Translations under genes and position numbers: made by a program
The notes under the pieces: generated by a model
Told to the model about the DNA's origin: nothing
Seen by the model: only the letters and a program-made list of their open reading frames with translations
Database searches by the model: none
Part shown: one piece after another, positions 21,861-34,590 of the stretch
Position numbering within the stretch: position 1 is the first letter of the stretch
How the letters are laid out: the number at the start of each line of letters is the position of its first letter
DNA from: Siphonodentalium dalli
Taxonomy: Eukaryota > Mollusca > Scaphopoda > Gadilida > Siphonodentaliidae
Assembly (NCBI GenBank): GCA_032622095.1
Contig: CP136062.1
Span: forward strand, 11,619,710 to 11,683,709
Direction of reading: 5' to 3'
Length of the DNA stretch: 64,000 bases

Positions 21861-22191
21861 CTGTTGATTCCAACGTTAACACTATTACTTAATATTTTTA
21901 CCACTTTAAATAGAGGGCGTTCTTTATTAGATGAACATTATTTTACCCACACGTCATGATTCCATGATTTTAAGGTGAAGTTGAACAGAAGCGAGCGCTA
22001 AGCTTTGTTTTCATTAACGCATGCTCACACCAGGACGGTGTGGTAATAATAGTAATAGCATGATTTTGTCGGGCACCTTGGTTTCTTTACAGCCCTCCAG
22101 GAATGATTAACTCCGTCTCGGGTCTATAAATAGGCCCTCGGGCTGTTAATCATTCCTGTCGGGTCCAGGTGCTACCACGGCCGAGTACTAG
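21861..22191. repeat. intergenic DNA ending in a hairpin of about 120 bp
   Basis: No gene is seen. From about 22055 to 22175 the arms CAGGAATGATTAAC and GTTAATCATTCCTG, with GGCACCTTGG and CCAGGTGCTA outside, form an imperfect foldback directly before the block X relative at 22192. Confidence 0.6.
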
Positions 22192-22520
22192 TAGCAACCA
22201 CCCCAGTGGGTGTTTATACCTAAATGCATGTGAATTATGACGTCATATAAGTTTTATATATTTCTATATACCATGAGAGAAATTACCGTGTACGTTTATT
22301 TGTGAATTTAACACGTGACTTCCGGGTGGTGACTGCGCAGAATCCAGCAGAAACTACAGGGTGCTCCAATATAACGGAGGAATATGCAGACAACAACAAC
22401 AACTGATCAAATTCATTCCCAGATTCTAGAATGTACCCGACTTTCAAGTTTAGCCTATTCAGTTCTTTCTGAGGATTAATTACAGCCCTTTCATCTGATA
22501 AAAATCATTGGTATATCATT
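22192..22520 (+). repeat. block X, divergent third copy
   Basis: It starts at the same TAGCAACCACCCCAGTGGGT as 2065 and 29595 and shares the TGACGTCATATAA and CTGCGCAGAATCCAGCAGAA segments. It then diverges by deletions and substitutions. Its start coincides with that of the other copies, which supports an element terminus there. Confidence 0.75.
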
Positions 22521-23099
22521 AGCATAATAATTAATTACCCCCCGTCAAGCGACCGTCCTGTCAGTGTCATCCGGCTTACGGCAGTTACTTGATCGGAAAT
22601 TACTTCCGTATATCCCATAGACCGATAAGGCCTTCACCTTCGCTTCATGGCAAACAATTTTCACAAATGTACGAGTGTACGTAGATTAATTAATCGCTTG
22701 ATTTCGTGACAATCGACAGTTACTGCGTTAGGCTTCACTGTAAACTGTTACAGACAACAATGATCAAGATTCCAGAATCATTCAATCAACCAAAAAGTTC
22801 GAAGTTCAAAGAAAGATAAAAAAAATGAAAGAACGAATTCTGTGTTAGGTGTATTGTAAATTGTGATACTAAAATTGTAGTATGTTTCCTAGTTACCATC
22901 TTCAACTTAAGTTCAAGGAATTGATATCTGATGAGGATTCTTGTGGAGTTGTGAACACAACAGCACAATGCGTGCTCCTGGAGGTATTTTTCTCCAAATC
23001 CAAGATTTTTTTAAAGGTACATGTAGGTCTGTTTGCTTTAAATTAAAAAAATTTATTATTATTTCATTTAAAAACATTTTTGATCATTTGACAATTTGT
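22521..23099. other. intergenic, no gene seen
   Basis: AT-rich DNA with short open frames only. No recognised motif. Confidence 0.35.
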
Positions 23100-23560
23100 C
23101 GTGGTCATTCGTTGATCATCAGTGTCACAGTCAGTGTGTTTGTCGTCATTTGTGTTTGGTTGTCGTCTGTCGTTTTTCGTCCTTGGTAGTTTGTCGTCGT
23201 GTTTATTGTTGGTTACACATAATTTTGAAACCTGCAGGCCTGGGTCGATGTGTTTGTCATCAAGACATTTTTCGTCATCGATCATTCGACATCGTGTTCA
23301 TCTTTGGTTGTTTGTTTTTCGTCATCAGTAATTTTTCGTCATCGATTGTTCGACATCGTGTTAGTCGTTGGCCATTTGTTTTTCGTCATCAGTCATTTTT
23401 TGTCATCAGTCGGTATTTTTCTTCGTTGTTGTTTGTTGCCATTTGCCATCGTCATCCTCGCCATTTATCTGTCATTTGCCACCATTCGTCAGCCGGTGTG
23501 TTTTTTCGTTAGTTGTTTTTCATCATCGGTCATTTGTTCATCGGTTGTTTTTCGGAAATT
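23100..23560. repeat. degenerate TTTTTCGTCATC repeat region
   Basis: A T- and GT-rich stretch built on TCGTCATC and TTTTTCGTCATC phrases, with two clearer 64-bp units from about 23268 and 23332 (ATTTTTCGTCATCGAT…). Overlapping open frames on both strands here encode low-complexity peptides and are not taken as genes. Confidence 0.65.
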
Positions 23561-23573
23561 CTGTCTGTGTGTG

Positions 23574-23922
23574 GGACCACTTAACTGCGGTGCGGTTAGC
23601 ATTGCCACCGCAGCTGAAATGCAACTACACCGCAGCGCCACCGGCTAACAGTTGGGTCGTGATGTAATTGCCATTCGGCATGGTGTATTTGCCACGGTGT
23701 ACTTTCATCAAACTGAAAAAAGACAATACAAACCAGAAATCTAACCACGGTGTACATGCTATTCGACCGTAAGGGTAGTTGCATTTCGGCCGCAGTGAAC
23801 TTGCCGTTTGGCCGCAATGTACTTGCCGTTCGGCTGCGGTGCTCAACTGCAGTTACAAACTCTGACACCGCAGCCGAACAGCAAATACATCGGTGCCAAT
23901 GGATACTTGTTTTGTCCAGCGG
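23574..23922 (-). mobile_element. uninterrupted copy of the 22-bp-repeat TA MITE
   Basis: In inverted orientation it contains the same parts as 17172-17427 plus 20978-21110: GCATTGCCACCGCAG, GCATTTCGGCCGCAGT, CAACTGCAGTTACAAACTCTG, and the end TGTTTTGTCCAGCGGGG next to TA. The left tip lacks the last 20 or so bases. This copy shows what the interrupted MITE at 17172 looked like before insertion. Confidence 0.7.
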
Positions 23923-24274
23923 GGTACATGTATTGTATGTCTACTTTGATCCCGGAAATGGGCGGGTCCAATTTCATGAGTGACCATGTCCTTGACCATG
24001 ACCTCGCTCATATACATGTAGGTACATAGAACTTCTGTCTCTGTGTGTTATAGACTTGAAAACTGCACGACTGATCGGACTAAAATTTGGTATTAATGTA
24101 CCAAAGGCCTACTTTGATCCCGGGAACTATATGGGTGGGTCCAATTTCATATGCGACTGTGTCCTTGACTGCGACCTCGATATATACTCATACATTGTAC
24201 ATGTATACCGGTTGGCAACGTTGTTCCCTAAAGAGCCCGGATGAAGTCAGGCACATCAGATAAGTGTACCGGTA

Positions 24275-24894
24275 CAGACTTTCATTTTTGAGACGCGCGA
24301 TCGCTCTTGCGCACCATCGCACGGCTAAAACTGAAAACCAGCGAGCGATCGATTGCGCACCTAGGCCAAATACGGTACAGAGAGCGAACCTGATAACGCT
24401 ATTATCAGTGTCTACCCAGACGAGGTCACACGGTGTGACGTGTCAAATGCACTATCTGTCTGAGACTGAATGATTCGAAGCTAAAAATACATTTCTATGT
24501 ACCGGTATGGCTTATGACGTCACATAAATTCCTTGAAAATCAAATCGAGACCACGTGGCTGGGAGATGTTGATATTTATTCTGTCAGCTTGGAATCTGAG
24601 TATTAAATTGATTCCTTATTAATTATTATGAATTACATTTAATATACATGTAGGAGCATGTAGAATATAAAACATGGTGTGTAACATTCACTTGTGCTTA
24701 TGGATAGTGGATTAAGCAGTGTTAAACCATCAAAGAGATTCACTGGACATCGATCGTGAGTAAACAAATTCAATTTACGCGGCATTTATGAATGTATTTC
24801 CGCTGTTTATTTTATCTTGATAGAAACCGCGCGCCTGGCCAAAACCCAGCGAGCGGGACTCTGCGCGCCTACATTTTCTAAAAATGAAAGTCTG
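24275..24894 (-). mobile_element. unclassified DNA element with 6-bp target duplication, copy 2
   Basis: CCGGTA flanks both sides (24269-24274, 24895-24900). The ends are CAGACTTTCATTTTT and its inverse. Internal sequence matches 21149-21854 in reverse orientation (for example the segments around GATTCGAAGC, TATGACGTCA and GGATAGTGGATTAAGC). Confidence 0.82.
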
Positions 24895-24900
24895 CCGGTA

Positions 24901-26728
24901 TACATGTATGTGTACATGTACATATGTACATGTAATAAGTAATAATTTAGAAATAACAGTTACCAAATTATGAAAGTTTCCTCAATAATATCCTAATAGT
25001 ATACATGTAGAATAATGATCATATTAAGAATGCGTTATTTTCCGCAAAACACTTTGTGTGAGCAGAGCGTTTGTATATATACAGCATGTAAATAGTGAGC
25101 GATAAGCAAAACACGGCGGTGATTGATTAGGTTGAGAGTGATTCATGGTGACCCATTCAACACCAAAATCGGAGATTTAGCTTATTAAATGGCTATACCG
25201 GTAATGCGGTATGTTGTAAATAAGTTCATGATTCCACTGAATTGTAGGGGCTATGAATCATTGCTGCCTTATCGTAGCGAAAATTTGATATAACCCTTTC
25301 TTTACAAAATGGATTCTCCCACCAAGTAAAAAAGAATTTATTTGAATGATCTATTATTCATTCAGAGGGGTGTTCAGGAAATGCAAGCAGATGACAACAG
25401 ACTAACAGATAATACATACATGTACATGTGTAGAAGGATATCTATTAATTGGTTGGAAATGTTCAGAAAAGTTCAACAAACGACTTTATCTGAACACTTC
25501 CCACAACATCTACTTGTCAATAAGCATTTAGTAAATGAAGGGTTAATATATGATTCTCAATAGAACTAGAGGTGGGCGGGCCCCAAGTCTGAATTTAGTG
25601 TGGCTGACATTTGCGGAATGAGGTCCCCAGAGGGCTAGCATCACCAAATTCACCCTCTGGGAACCGCATTCAGCTTACGCCTCTCTGTATGGGAGGCATT
25701 GGGTCAGATTCCACAGTTGAAGTTGGTGATGTTCAGCCATTAATTACTTTGCTTATGCGATTTAACTTGGATTAAATTAAATTTTAATTGGAAATACCCA
25801 TGATCAGTGTGTTGGTGAACTGCTTGGTGAACTTTCAAGCACCGTACATCTATAAAATGGCTTTGTTGATGTCAAATGATCCAATATTCCCAATATTCAA
25901 TAAATTGTGACCTACAAAACTTGAAATTATAAGGGTACATGTAACATAACTTGCTGAATGCTGATATAAGCCCAAGTTGCCAGGAAATGATATGGGGGCC
26001 ATTGGTTCATTTCTTTCACCTTTCATATGCTTCAGAACAACCAAACAGCCCCCATTTTAGGTTTACTTTAAAAAGTACCCCCAATAGTTACAAGGGGGTA
26101 ACCCCCCCCCCCCCTCACTCAAACCTATCACCTCTGTCCCCCAAAATGTCCCCAAATTAGCCTAATCTAAAGGCGTGAAATAACGGTGGTATTTCTAACA
26201 AAATTTCATATACATGTATATGCAGTGGGGGTCTACTCGGTGTTGAGTGTTTTGCTTATCGCATACTCTTTACATACATGTAGATGTACTGTTTGTTTAC
26301 ATAAGATGATGTTTGCTTACATACAATGTAACACAAAGTACTAACATAACAACATGCTGAAATTAATGTGATACATGTATTTATGATTGGTATAAGAACA
26401 AGGTTTGTTTATAATATTAATTCTGTTTATGGCGGTTTTAACGGATGTTTTAACAGCTATACCCAGCGCCAACACTTACCCAATCTTTAAAAAGATCCTC
26501 ATGGACATATATCATAATTTTCTTCAACGTCTGGTGTGACAACCCGCTAATACCTGTAGGGCTGTAGACCGTGTATCATAACCTAACGGCATGTATCGTA
26601 ACTCCACCGCAGTGACCGTTTCCATACTGCTGTCATTGCCAATTCATTAAAAGCGACACATCACATATTCATTATTAGCTCAACGACGTCCATGTGTGCG
26701 TGTGTGTGTCCGTCAACAATTTCCTTTG
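24901..26728. other. intergenic with a probable TA/CAG element and a hairpin unit
   Basis: No gene is recognised. GCGATAAGCAAAACAC near 25099 and its inverse near 26246 suggest a further inverted-repeat element, related at its ends to 42118-44687 (AAGGAAAACACTCAACAC). A hairpin at 25612-25676 (GAATGAGGTCCCCAGAGG facing CCTCTGGGAACCGCATTC) belongs to a family also found at 47993 and 53584. A run of Cs occurs near 26101. Confidence 0.45.
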
Positions 26729-28290
26729 GCGCGGGCTACAGGTCGTACCTTTGGTCTGATCTTTATCAAATTTGTCATGAATGTTGACATTGACATGTAC
26801 ATGTAGATGGGAACAGGTCATTTTGGGTCATTGGCCAAAAAACATGGCGACTGACAGCCATCTTGGATTTCAAAATTAAATCGATTGGCGCGGTCTACAT
26901 GTCTTACTGTTTGTCTGATCATCATGAAATTTATCATGGATGTTAACGAGTCATTTTGTGGTTGTTCCACCAAAAAACATGGCTGCCAGCAGCCATCTTT
27001 GATTTTACTCTTTGCATGACTAAATCCTTTGGCGCGGGCTACAGGTCGTAGCTTTGGTAGGATCTTCATGAAATTTGTCATGGATGTTAACAATGACATG
27101 TATATTGGAAAGAGAATCCTTTTGGGGTCATTCGGACAAAAAACATGGCCGCTGGCAGCCATCTTGGATTTCAAAATTAAATCGATTCGCGTGGTCTACA
27201 GGTCATACTGTTCGTCTGATTATCATGAAATTTGTCATGGATGTTAATAATGACAGGCAGATGGGAACGAGCCATTTTGGGGTCGTTCGGCCAAAAAAAC
27301 ATGGCCGCCAGCAGCCATCTTGGATTTTACTCTTTGCATGACTAAATCCTCTGGCGCGGGCTACAGGTCGTAGCTTTGGTCGGATCTTCATGAAATTTGT
27401 CATTGGTGTTAACAATGACATGTAGATGGGAACGAGCTGTTTTGTGGTCATTCGGCCAACATACATCTTGGATTTTACTCTTTGCTTGACTAAATCCTTC
27501 AGCACAGGCTCTAGGTTGTACATTTGGTCATATCATTATGATATTTGTCATCGCTATTGACATGTAGATGACATGTAGATGTGAACGAGTCATTTTGGGG
27601 TAGTTTGACCAAAAAACATTGCCACCAGCAGCCATCTTTGCATGACTAAATCCTTTGGCACAGGCTACAGGTCCTTACTTTGGTCAGATCATTATGAAAT
27701 TTGTCATGAATGTTGATGTTGACATGTGGATGAGAGTGAGTCATTTTGGGGTCATTTGGCCAGAAAACATGGCCGGCAGCGATCATCTTGGATTTCAAAA
27801 TTCAATCCATTAGCACGGGCCACAGGTCGTATCTTTTGTCTGATCATTATTAAATTTGTCATGGATGTTAAAATGGACATGTAGATGGGAAATGAGTAAT
27901 TTTGGGGTTGTTCGACCAAAAATATGGCCGCCAGCAGCCATCTTGGATTATACTCTTTGCATGACTAAATTCTTTGTCAAGGGCTACAAGTCGAATCTTT
28001 GGTCCAATCATCATGAGATTTGTAATGGATGTTAACAATTACATGTAGATGGGAAAAGGATCATTTTGAATTCAACCAAGAAACCTGGTCGCCAGCAGCC
28101 ATCTTGTATTTTACTCTTTACATGACTAAATCCTTTGACACGGGCTACAGGTCGTATCTTTTGTCGGATCATCATGAAATTTGTGAAGGATGTTAACAAT
28201 GACATGTAAATAGGAAGGAGTCTTTTTTGTGTCATTTGGCAAAAAAACTATGGTTGTCGCGGCCATCTTGGATTTTAATCTTTGCATAAC
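26729..28290. repeat. tandem array, about ten units of roughly 155 bp
   Basis: Each unit carries GCGCGGGCTACAGGTCGTA, ATCATGAAATTTGTCATGGA, a variable GACATGTAGATGGGAA, AAAAAACATGGCCGCC and CAGCCATCTTGGATTT. Starts lie near 26729, 26888, 27032, 27189, 27353, 27507, 27655, 27812, 27975 and 28136. Units are diverged and differ by small indels. Long minus-strand frames (for example 26818-27174, 27203-27523) are repeat artefacts. This may be the core of another pearl-type element; I did not find its ends. Confidence 0.8.
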
Positions 28291-28980
28291 TAGGCCTTTC
28301 AACATTCCTAATCGCTCCATTAACTGTAACACATGAAATTATTCCCTTTCCTCATTGAGCTACAGTGTCATTGACACTTTCATAATTACATTTCAGTCAA
28401 TTCACATTTTCAGCTGCATATACATGTATACCGGTATGTGAACCAATTTCATCATTACAGAAATTGCAAATTCATCGTTGATTCCATCATCTCAACATTT
28501 CATTAAAGTGAGACTTTATGTTCACACATCGATTCATTCAGGCAACATTTTTTTTCCATTTCTACACTGGTCATTGCATTGATCGTCCTCAATGGGAATA
28601 ATCTATAATTATATATATATGTGTATCATTGTTAACTATTAAAGTGACATTTCTCTTCCTCCCAATCGATATTGCATTAAAATGACGCTTCATATTCATT
28701 ACACTTCATTCAATAATTTCTGTTTCTACATCACTTATTGCATTGATTGCTTTCAGGTAAGGTAAGCTATGTCCGACTCAAATATTAAAGTGACGCATCA
28801 TATTCACTACACTTTATTCAATAATTTCTTTTTCTACATAGTTTACACGTATTGCATTGATTGCCTGCATCTAAGGTAATCTATGTCCGACTCAAATAAT
28901 ACAAATATTAGAGGCATTCCATTTCCATCCATTAATTCTAAGGAAACTTCTGCTGTGATATATATATATATATATATACA
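28291..28980. other. intergenic, no gene seen
   Basis: It contains two related stretches of about 100 bp (ATTAAARTGACGCWTCATATTCA near 28676 and 28784) and a TA microsatellite at about 28958-28979. No coding sequence is recognised. Confidence 0.4.
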
Positions 28981-28982
28981 TA

Positions 28983-29513
28983 CAGGGTACTACATGTGCT
29001 ACACCACTCGGAGAAATGTCTGTGTCATCACACTAAAATACCATGTTAGAACTTGAATTGATATATTCGTAATCGTATATATGTAGTCACCAATAGCCGG
29101 GTTACTACCGTAGTACCTGACATTGCCTATCTAGTGAACTATTCAAACCCAACAGGCCTGGTTGATTTCACTGTGGGATGATGGTTCACTTCCATCCTCA
29201 AGCTACTTTTCTTTTCTGACGTGCAGGGGTAGATATGCTTGAGGCCCCACCACAGTTAAATTCACACCAGGTTCTCAGCTATTATTATCTTATGTTCGAA
29301 CTTTACTCATATGTTTGGACTGATCATAACCATGATTTCAATGCTGGGTTTGAATAGTTCACTAGATGGGCAATGTCCGTTACTACAGTAGTAACCCGGC
29401 TATTGGTGACTACCGGTATATACGATTACGAATATATTAATCCAAGTTCTAGCATGGTATTTGTGTGACGACACAGACATTTCTCCGAGTGGTGTAACAC
29501 ATGCAGTACCCTG
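28983..29513. mobile_element. foldback element, 531 bp, TA duplication
   Basis: CAGGGTACTRCATGTG begins arms of about 170 bp (28983-29153 and 29343-29513), flanked by TA. The arms include GAGAAATGTCTGTGTC and AATAGCCGGGTTACTAC. The loop has no coding sequence. Confidence 0.8.
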
Positions 29514-29594
29514 TATGGTACATCATATAATTATTGTAACGTTGAACTTAATGATCAACTTGGTGGTTGCTCCATTACGTGCCACGTACGATCA

Positions 29595-30493
29595 TAGCAA
29601 CCACCCCAGTGGGTGTTTATACCTAAATGCATGTGAATTATGACGTCATATAATTTTTCTATATTTCTATACCAAGAGTGAAAATAGCGTGTATGCTTTT
29701 TTGTAAATTTCACACGTGACTTCCGGGAGGTTACTGCGCAGAATCCAGCAGAAACTGATCGAAGAATTACGTTTTCTTCACTTCAACTTCAACACAATCG
29801 ACTGTTAGTAACGGTGTTCTGAGTTAGGAGAGCAGCGTGCTCCGAAGACAACCGAGACGGAGGAATTTACATACAAGTACAACAACAACAACAACGATTG
29901 CCGATGATCACTTTTTAATTGTCCTCACTGAGTCATTCAGAGACTCAATCAAATAATAGATTAATCGAGGATTAATCACAGCCTTTCTAGTCTGATAACA
30001 TGGCAAAGCATTCGGTAAAATATTACCGTGGCACAGTTTGTGATTAGCCATCTCGATTGTAAACAAATCTTCTACTCGAAATTTGTAAATTAAAAAAACA
30101 AATCAAATGTGCATGTGCGATAATCAATATCATCCATGACCCAACCCGGACACACATACCAAATCGCATTCACATCCATTGAGAAACAAAGAAGAAGTGC
30201 GACATTACACTTTTATTTAGAGCCGGAATCGGCGTCGACAAACACTTTATATACACCGATTTCTCCACTACAAGGTCAAGGCCCCACATGGCACGAAATT
30301 GAAAAATCAACGAGTGATTGATCTGTGTTTCATGTAATTTGCAACAATGAATGTTGTTTTGAGGATTTTATGGATTATTGTGTACCACAGATACACGAAG
30401 ACTAGGCAATTCAATGTTAGGTGTATTCAATTTCATGACATCATGTGTAAACTGTGTTTGTGACATGATTATTGCACTTTCACTTTCGACAGG
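29595..30493 (+). repeat. block X, copy 2, ending in the empty MULE target site
   Basis: It matches 2065-2963 over 899 bp with one difference seen. TTCGACAGG (30485-30493) is followed directly by AGCTTGGAGGCATTG, the sequence that at the other locus stands right of the 14-kb element. This locus therefore keeps the unfilled target site. Confidence 0.92.
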
Positions 30494-30626
30494 AGCTTGG
30501 AGGCATTGTAATTGTTGAATTTGTTCTCTAATCATCAAAGGTTGCACAGGTATTTGCTTATCATTAATTTAATCATTTGAAAAGATCAATCGTACTGCCC
30601 TGCTGGACAAAACAAGTGTCCATTGG

Positions 30627-32854
30627 TAGACCCAGTTGAGTCACATACATGATATACACATGTATGAGACTCAGATTGGGTCAGTAGTGGCCAAATCTGA
30701 TGCTCATACCTTTTCTAATTACAGGCGACAAAGGACTCCTGGTCGCAGATTCTGCTTGGTTCTCTTATTATGGTGACAATAAAGACAAGATTCCACCAAA
30801 AGTTCCGAAATCCGCGCCTTCATGAGCTAAAATAAAGACTTTTGTCATTTGTGCAAAAGAAATTGTTGTCTGTCTGTTTACGGAAGCGATATTTCACCAC
30901 ATGTTAATGCTGTTTGTCATGAGCAGTTCAATGTTTCATGATGGTCAATAAAACGTGTACTCCACCCCGAAGACGACTGTTGGAAATGTGTACTTGGAAG
31001 ATATTATGGAAAAACTAAATTCTTTTGCTAAATGTTATGCTACTATGCCAATTTATTACATATGTAATAAAAATATTACCGAAAAATTATCAACATATAC
31101 TTTTTAATAGAATTGTTGCTTCGAAAATATACTATTTAAAACGTGTACTCCAAGCCAGAATGAGAAAAAGTGTAGCCGAGTTAGATCATGCTTTATTACC
31201 CACTTCTACAAAATGTTGTATTATACTTTCAACAAGTTGTAGAAATATATTGGTGATATGAAGTAATTATTTTATTCAGTGAAACATAATCAGTTCTCAC
31301 ATTTGTCATGCATGGTGTCAAAAAAATGACATAATCACATCGTCGCGCATTGATAGCTGCGCGAACTGTGTTTGTATTCTAACACCCATAAGGTTTGCTT
31401 TCGTGTGCCTATTGCGTATATATATACAATAACAACATTTGTTCAAAATAAGCTTTAGTTATCAGAATCGATTTACTGCAACAGACTAATGCTATAAACC
31501 AGTCTTGAAACTGTATGGTAAAAAAAAGTCTCAAAACTTGTTAGGCCTATTTATGAACAATAAAATGGCGATATATTATCACTAAAGTGTCACTAAATAG
31601 GTTATTATAATTAGCGTTTGTTTCGCTAATATGAAAACATGTTACACCTAAAAATATTTGCTTTTGGAAAAGAGCATTCCGTGTGAGTCTATTCCTGATA
31701 TGGTATAAATAAATAGCGTTTGTTTCACTACTGTGCGAACAACGGACGACCAGATGATGGTGCAAGTTTGTAGCTGTTAGTGCAGGGGGGAAACCAGGAC
31801 AAAGAAAACTATAACAAAACGGCTACCATGAAGTCTGCTTATCCCAATCCCAGATACAGGACGAGAGTAGGTACCGTAATTAAACTGAACAAATAGACAC
31901 TGAATGAAAAAACAAAACCCGATATTGGCCAAATGTATGAGTCGGATCCGGAGTAGGGCAGTAGGCCTACACTTTTTAATGCTATTTCGATGTACACTTT
32001 ATTATAATAGGAGAATGATTGTTTTGTTCAACTTTTAATGAAGTTAACAATGGTATAAGTATATATACCGTATAGTGATGCAATTATACCATATATCTTC
32101 CGAGTATCGGTACCGGTATACACACAATTTCCCCGAGTCGGCGTCAGGGTCGGAGTATGTCATTTTTTGACACCATGACAAATGTGAGAACTGATTATGT
32201 TTCACTGAATAAAATAATTACTTCATATCACCAATATATTTCTACAACTTGTTGAAAGTATAATACAACATTTTGTAGAAGTGGGTAATAAAGCATGATC
32301 TAACTCGGCTACACTTTTTCTCATTCTGGCTTGGAGTACACTTTTTAAATAGTATATTTTCGATTCAACAATTCTATTAAAAAGTATATGTTGATAATTT
32401 TTCGGTAATATTTTTATTACATATGTAATATATTGGCATAGTAGCATAACATTTAGCAAAAGAATTTAGTTTTTCCATAATATCTTCCAAGTACACATTT
32501 CCAACAGTCGTCTTCGGGGTGGAGTACACGTTTTATTGACCATCATGAAACATTGAACTGCGCATGACAAACAGCATTAACATGTGGTGAAATATCGCTT
32601 CCGTAAACAGACAGACAACAATTTCTTTTGCACAAATGACAAAAGTCTTTATTTTAGCTCATGAAGGCGCGGATTTCGGAACTTTTGGTGGAATCTTGTC
32701 TTTATTGTCACCATAATAAGAGAACCAAGCAGAATCTGCGACCAGGAGTCCTTTGTCGCCTGTAATTAGAAAAGGTATGAGCATCAGATTTGGCCACTAC
32801 TGACCCAATCTGAAGCTCTAAAGAGTGTAAATCTTTAGAGCTTCCCTGGAGCTA
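30627..32854. mobile_element. 2.23-kb foldback element with 9-bp target duplication
   Basis: GTCCATTGG stands on both sides (30618-30626, 32855-32863). Arms of about 660 bp (about 30672-31333 and 32157-32812) are nearly identical. The 78-codon frames they contain (31025-31261 plus, 32223-32459 minus) differ at three residues. The tips are TAGACCCAG and, inverted, TAGCTCCAG. Outside the long arms each end has its own short hairpin of different sequence (TGAGTCACATACATG type at the left; AAGCTCTAAAGA facing TCTTTAGAGCTT at the right). There is no transposase. The 9-bp duplication and long inverted repeats fit a non-autonomous MULE. Confidence 0.88.
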
Positions 32855-33087
32855 GTCCATTGGCACCGCGGTGTGTTTGGCGTTCGGCGGCGGTTTCAGA
32901 GTTTGTAACTGCAGTTGAGCACCGCGGCCGAGCGGCAAGTACACCATGGCCGACCGTCAAGTACACATGTACACCATGGCCGAAAAGCAACTACAATGGG
33001 GCCGAATGGCATGTACACCGTGGTTAGATTTCTGGTTTATATTGTCTTTTTTCAGTTTAATGAATGCACACAGCGGCAACTACACCA
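32855..33087. repeat. left part of the 22-bp-repeat TA MITE in the second locus
   Basis: It is identical, as far as I compared, to 17195-17427 and is cut from its own left end by the foldback insertion at 30627-32854. The right part of this MITE is missing at this locus: after the nested element ends at 35557 a LINE fragment follows. Confidence 0.8.
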
Positions 33088-33792
33088 GGGTACCTCGAAA
33101 CAGTGCGCGGAACTGCGCAGAAGTGCGCGGTACAAACAAAACAGTTATTATGCATGGGGAGTTGATTTAAAACATGTATATTAATGAAATATAGTAGTAG
33201 AACGTCTTTAGTTACGAATTTTCACGATCATTTTAACGTTTTATTAGAGAGAGTGAGTGGTAGAATCTACCGCGCACTGTTTCGAGAAAAGTTTACTGCG
33301 CTATATCTTCCGCGCATTGTTTCGAGAAAAGCTTACTGCGCAGAACTTTGTTACCAGAAAACTTAATGCGCGATGTCGGATTAATAGCCACAGATACGTG
33401 ATAAATTATATATTATAAAACAATTTTCTAAAACTCCCATCAGCTTTTATCCGGGATTTGGGCCTGCAGACTTAAAATGTCAAAATGAATTTACCGGTGC
33501 CATGATATATGGCACCTCTGTGCATATATGGCACCTCTAATCTCTCTCTGTTGATCAGTTATTATGTCAAGTAGTCTGTCCGTCAAGTCAGGTAATTTCA
33601 ATATATCAGTCTCTATTTTGATCACATTGTTTAAACCTGCACAGTTATTATATTAGTCGAGCAAATAACAAATTTCAAAAATCAATATCTAATAACTCTG
33701 AGCTTTGTTGAGATGGGGACCCTCTGTTCGGATTGAGTACCTTTAATCACGTGAATATTTTTTGTAATTTATATTTTGTTGAGTCGGACTTA

Positions 33793-34290
33793 GGCCTAAA
33801 AAAAAAAGACGTTTGTTTCCGCTAACCCGACCGACCCTATTTTAAACCCCCGACCCTAAACTTTTTATTGCCATTGCAACAACAACAAAATTGGACCAAA
33901 AAAAAAAAAAAAAAAAAAATTCAATTTAGGTCCTAATTCATATCATAACAAGATGCAAAACATTTATATATATTGACATAAGAAATTTTAGTTTACAAAA
34001 AGATTTAAGTTTAACAGTTGGAATCATACTGTAAAGTACATGTACATGTTTGGCTTTATCTAGCTTTCATCTGTGAAAACTTCAAATAGTTTTTAGTTCC
34101 TCTGTCATTTGGGTTAACCTGATTGGGGCTAAGAAGTGCACAGTTTGGGTTATTGACAAGTATTATACAGTTATTTTTAAAGATACTGAAAAAAAAAAAG
34201 TTAACAAAAAAAAAAGAGTTAAGCCTACCTACCTATACCCTAATTTTTTTCAGCTCGTTAGCGGAAACAAATGTATTTTTTTTTTAGGCC
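33793..34290. mobile_element. PIF/Harbinger-like MITE, TTA duplication (second locus)
   Basis: TTA at 33790-33792 and 34291-34293. The inverted ends GGCCTAAAAAAAAAAGAC match the copy at 19205-19701, so this insertion predates duplication of the block. Confidence 0.75.
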
Positions 34291-34590
34291 TTATATAGGT
34301 CTTCGGACCTATTGTCTGGCTCTTTGCATATTTTATTTGCAATAAACCTATTTATACAAAAAAAGTTTCGATTTCCTCATATGTTTCCAAATTTATTATT
34401 TATTGTTAAAATTCCGTTCGACGTGGAAAATAATCGATCAACGATTTTGGTGCTTTTTAAATTTAAGGCGTGAGTCTAGAGTGAATACCAGGAAAGTGGC
34501 TTTCCCGGGCTTCGTTAGATTGCGTGATGGGTGTGTCAAAAAGAGAGAGTTTGGTTTTGGAGTAATTACGTTTATTCCCAAATACGATTA

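Noticed and set aside
23096-23648. Overlapping plus-strand frames of 99-138 codons
   Set aside because: Low-complexity translation of TCGTCATC repeats, open in several frames.
21149-24894. Large inverted duplication joining the MITE and CAGACTT element pairs at 17-22 kb and 23.5-24.9 kb
   Set aside because: An inverted duplication would reverse the order of the two elements; here the order is kept, and each CAGACTT copy has its own target duplication, so they are independent insertions.
26818-27523. Several overlapping frames of about 70-120 codons
   Set aside because: By-products of the roughly 155-bp tandem array; the peptides repeat with the DNA period.
31025-32459. Mirror-image 78-codon frames in the foldback arms, differing at three residues
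   Set aside because: All three noticed differences change residues and no motif or start context supports a protein; the frames exist because the arms are copies of each other. A small element protein cannot be fully excluded.
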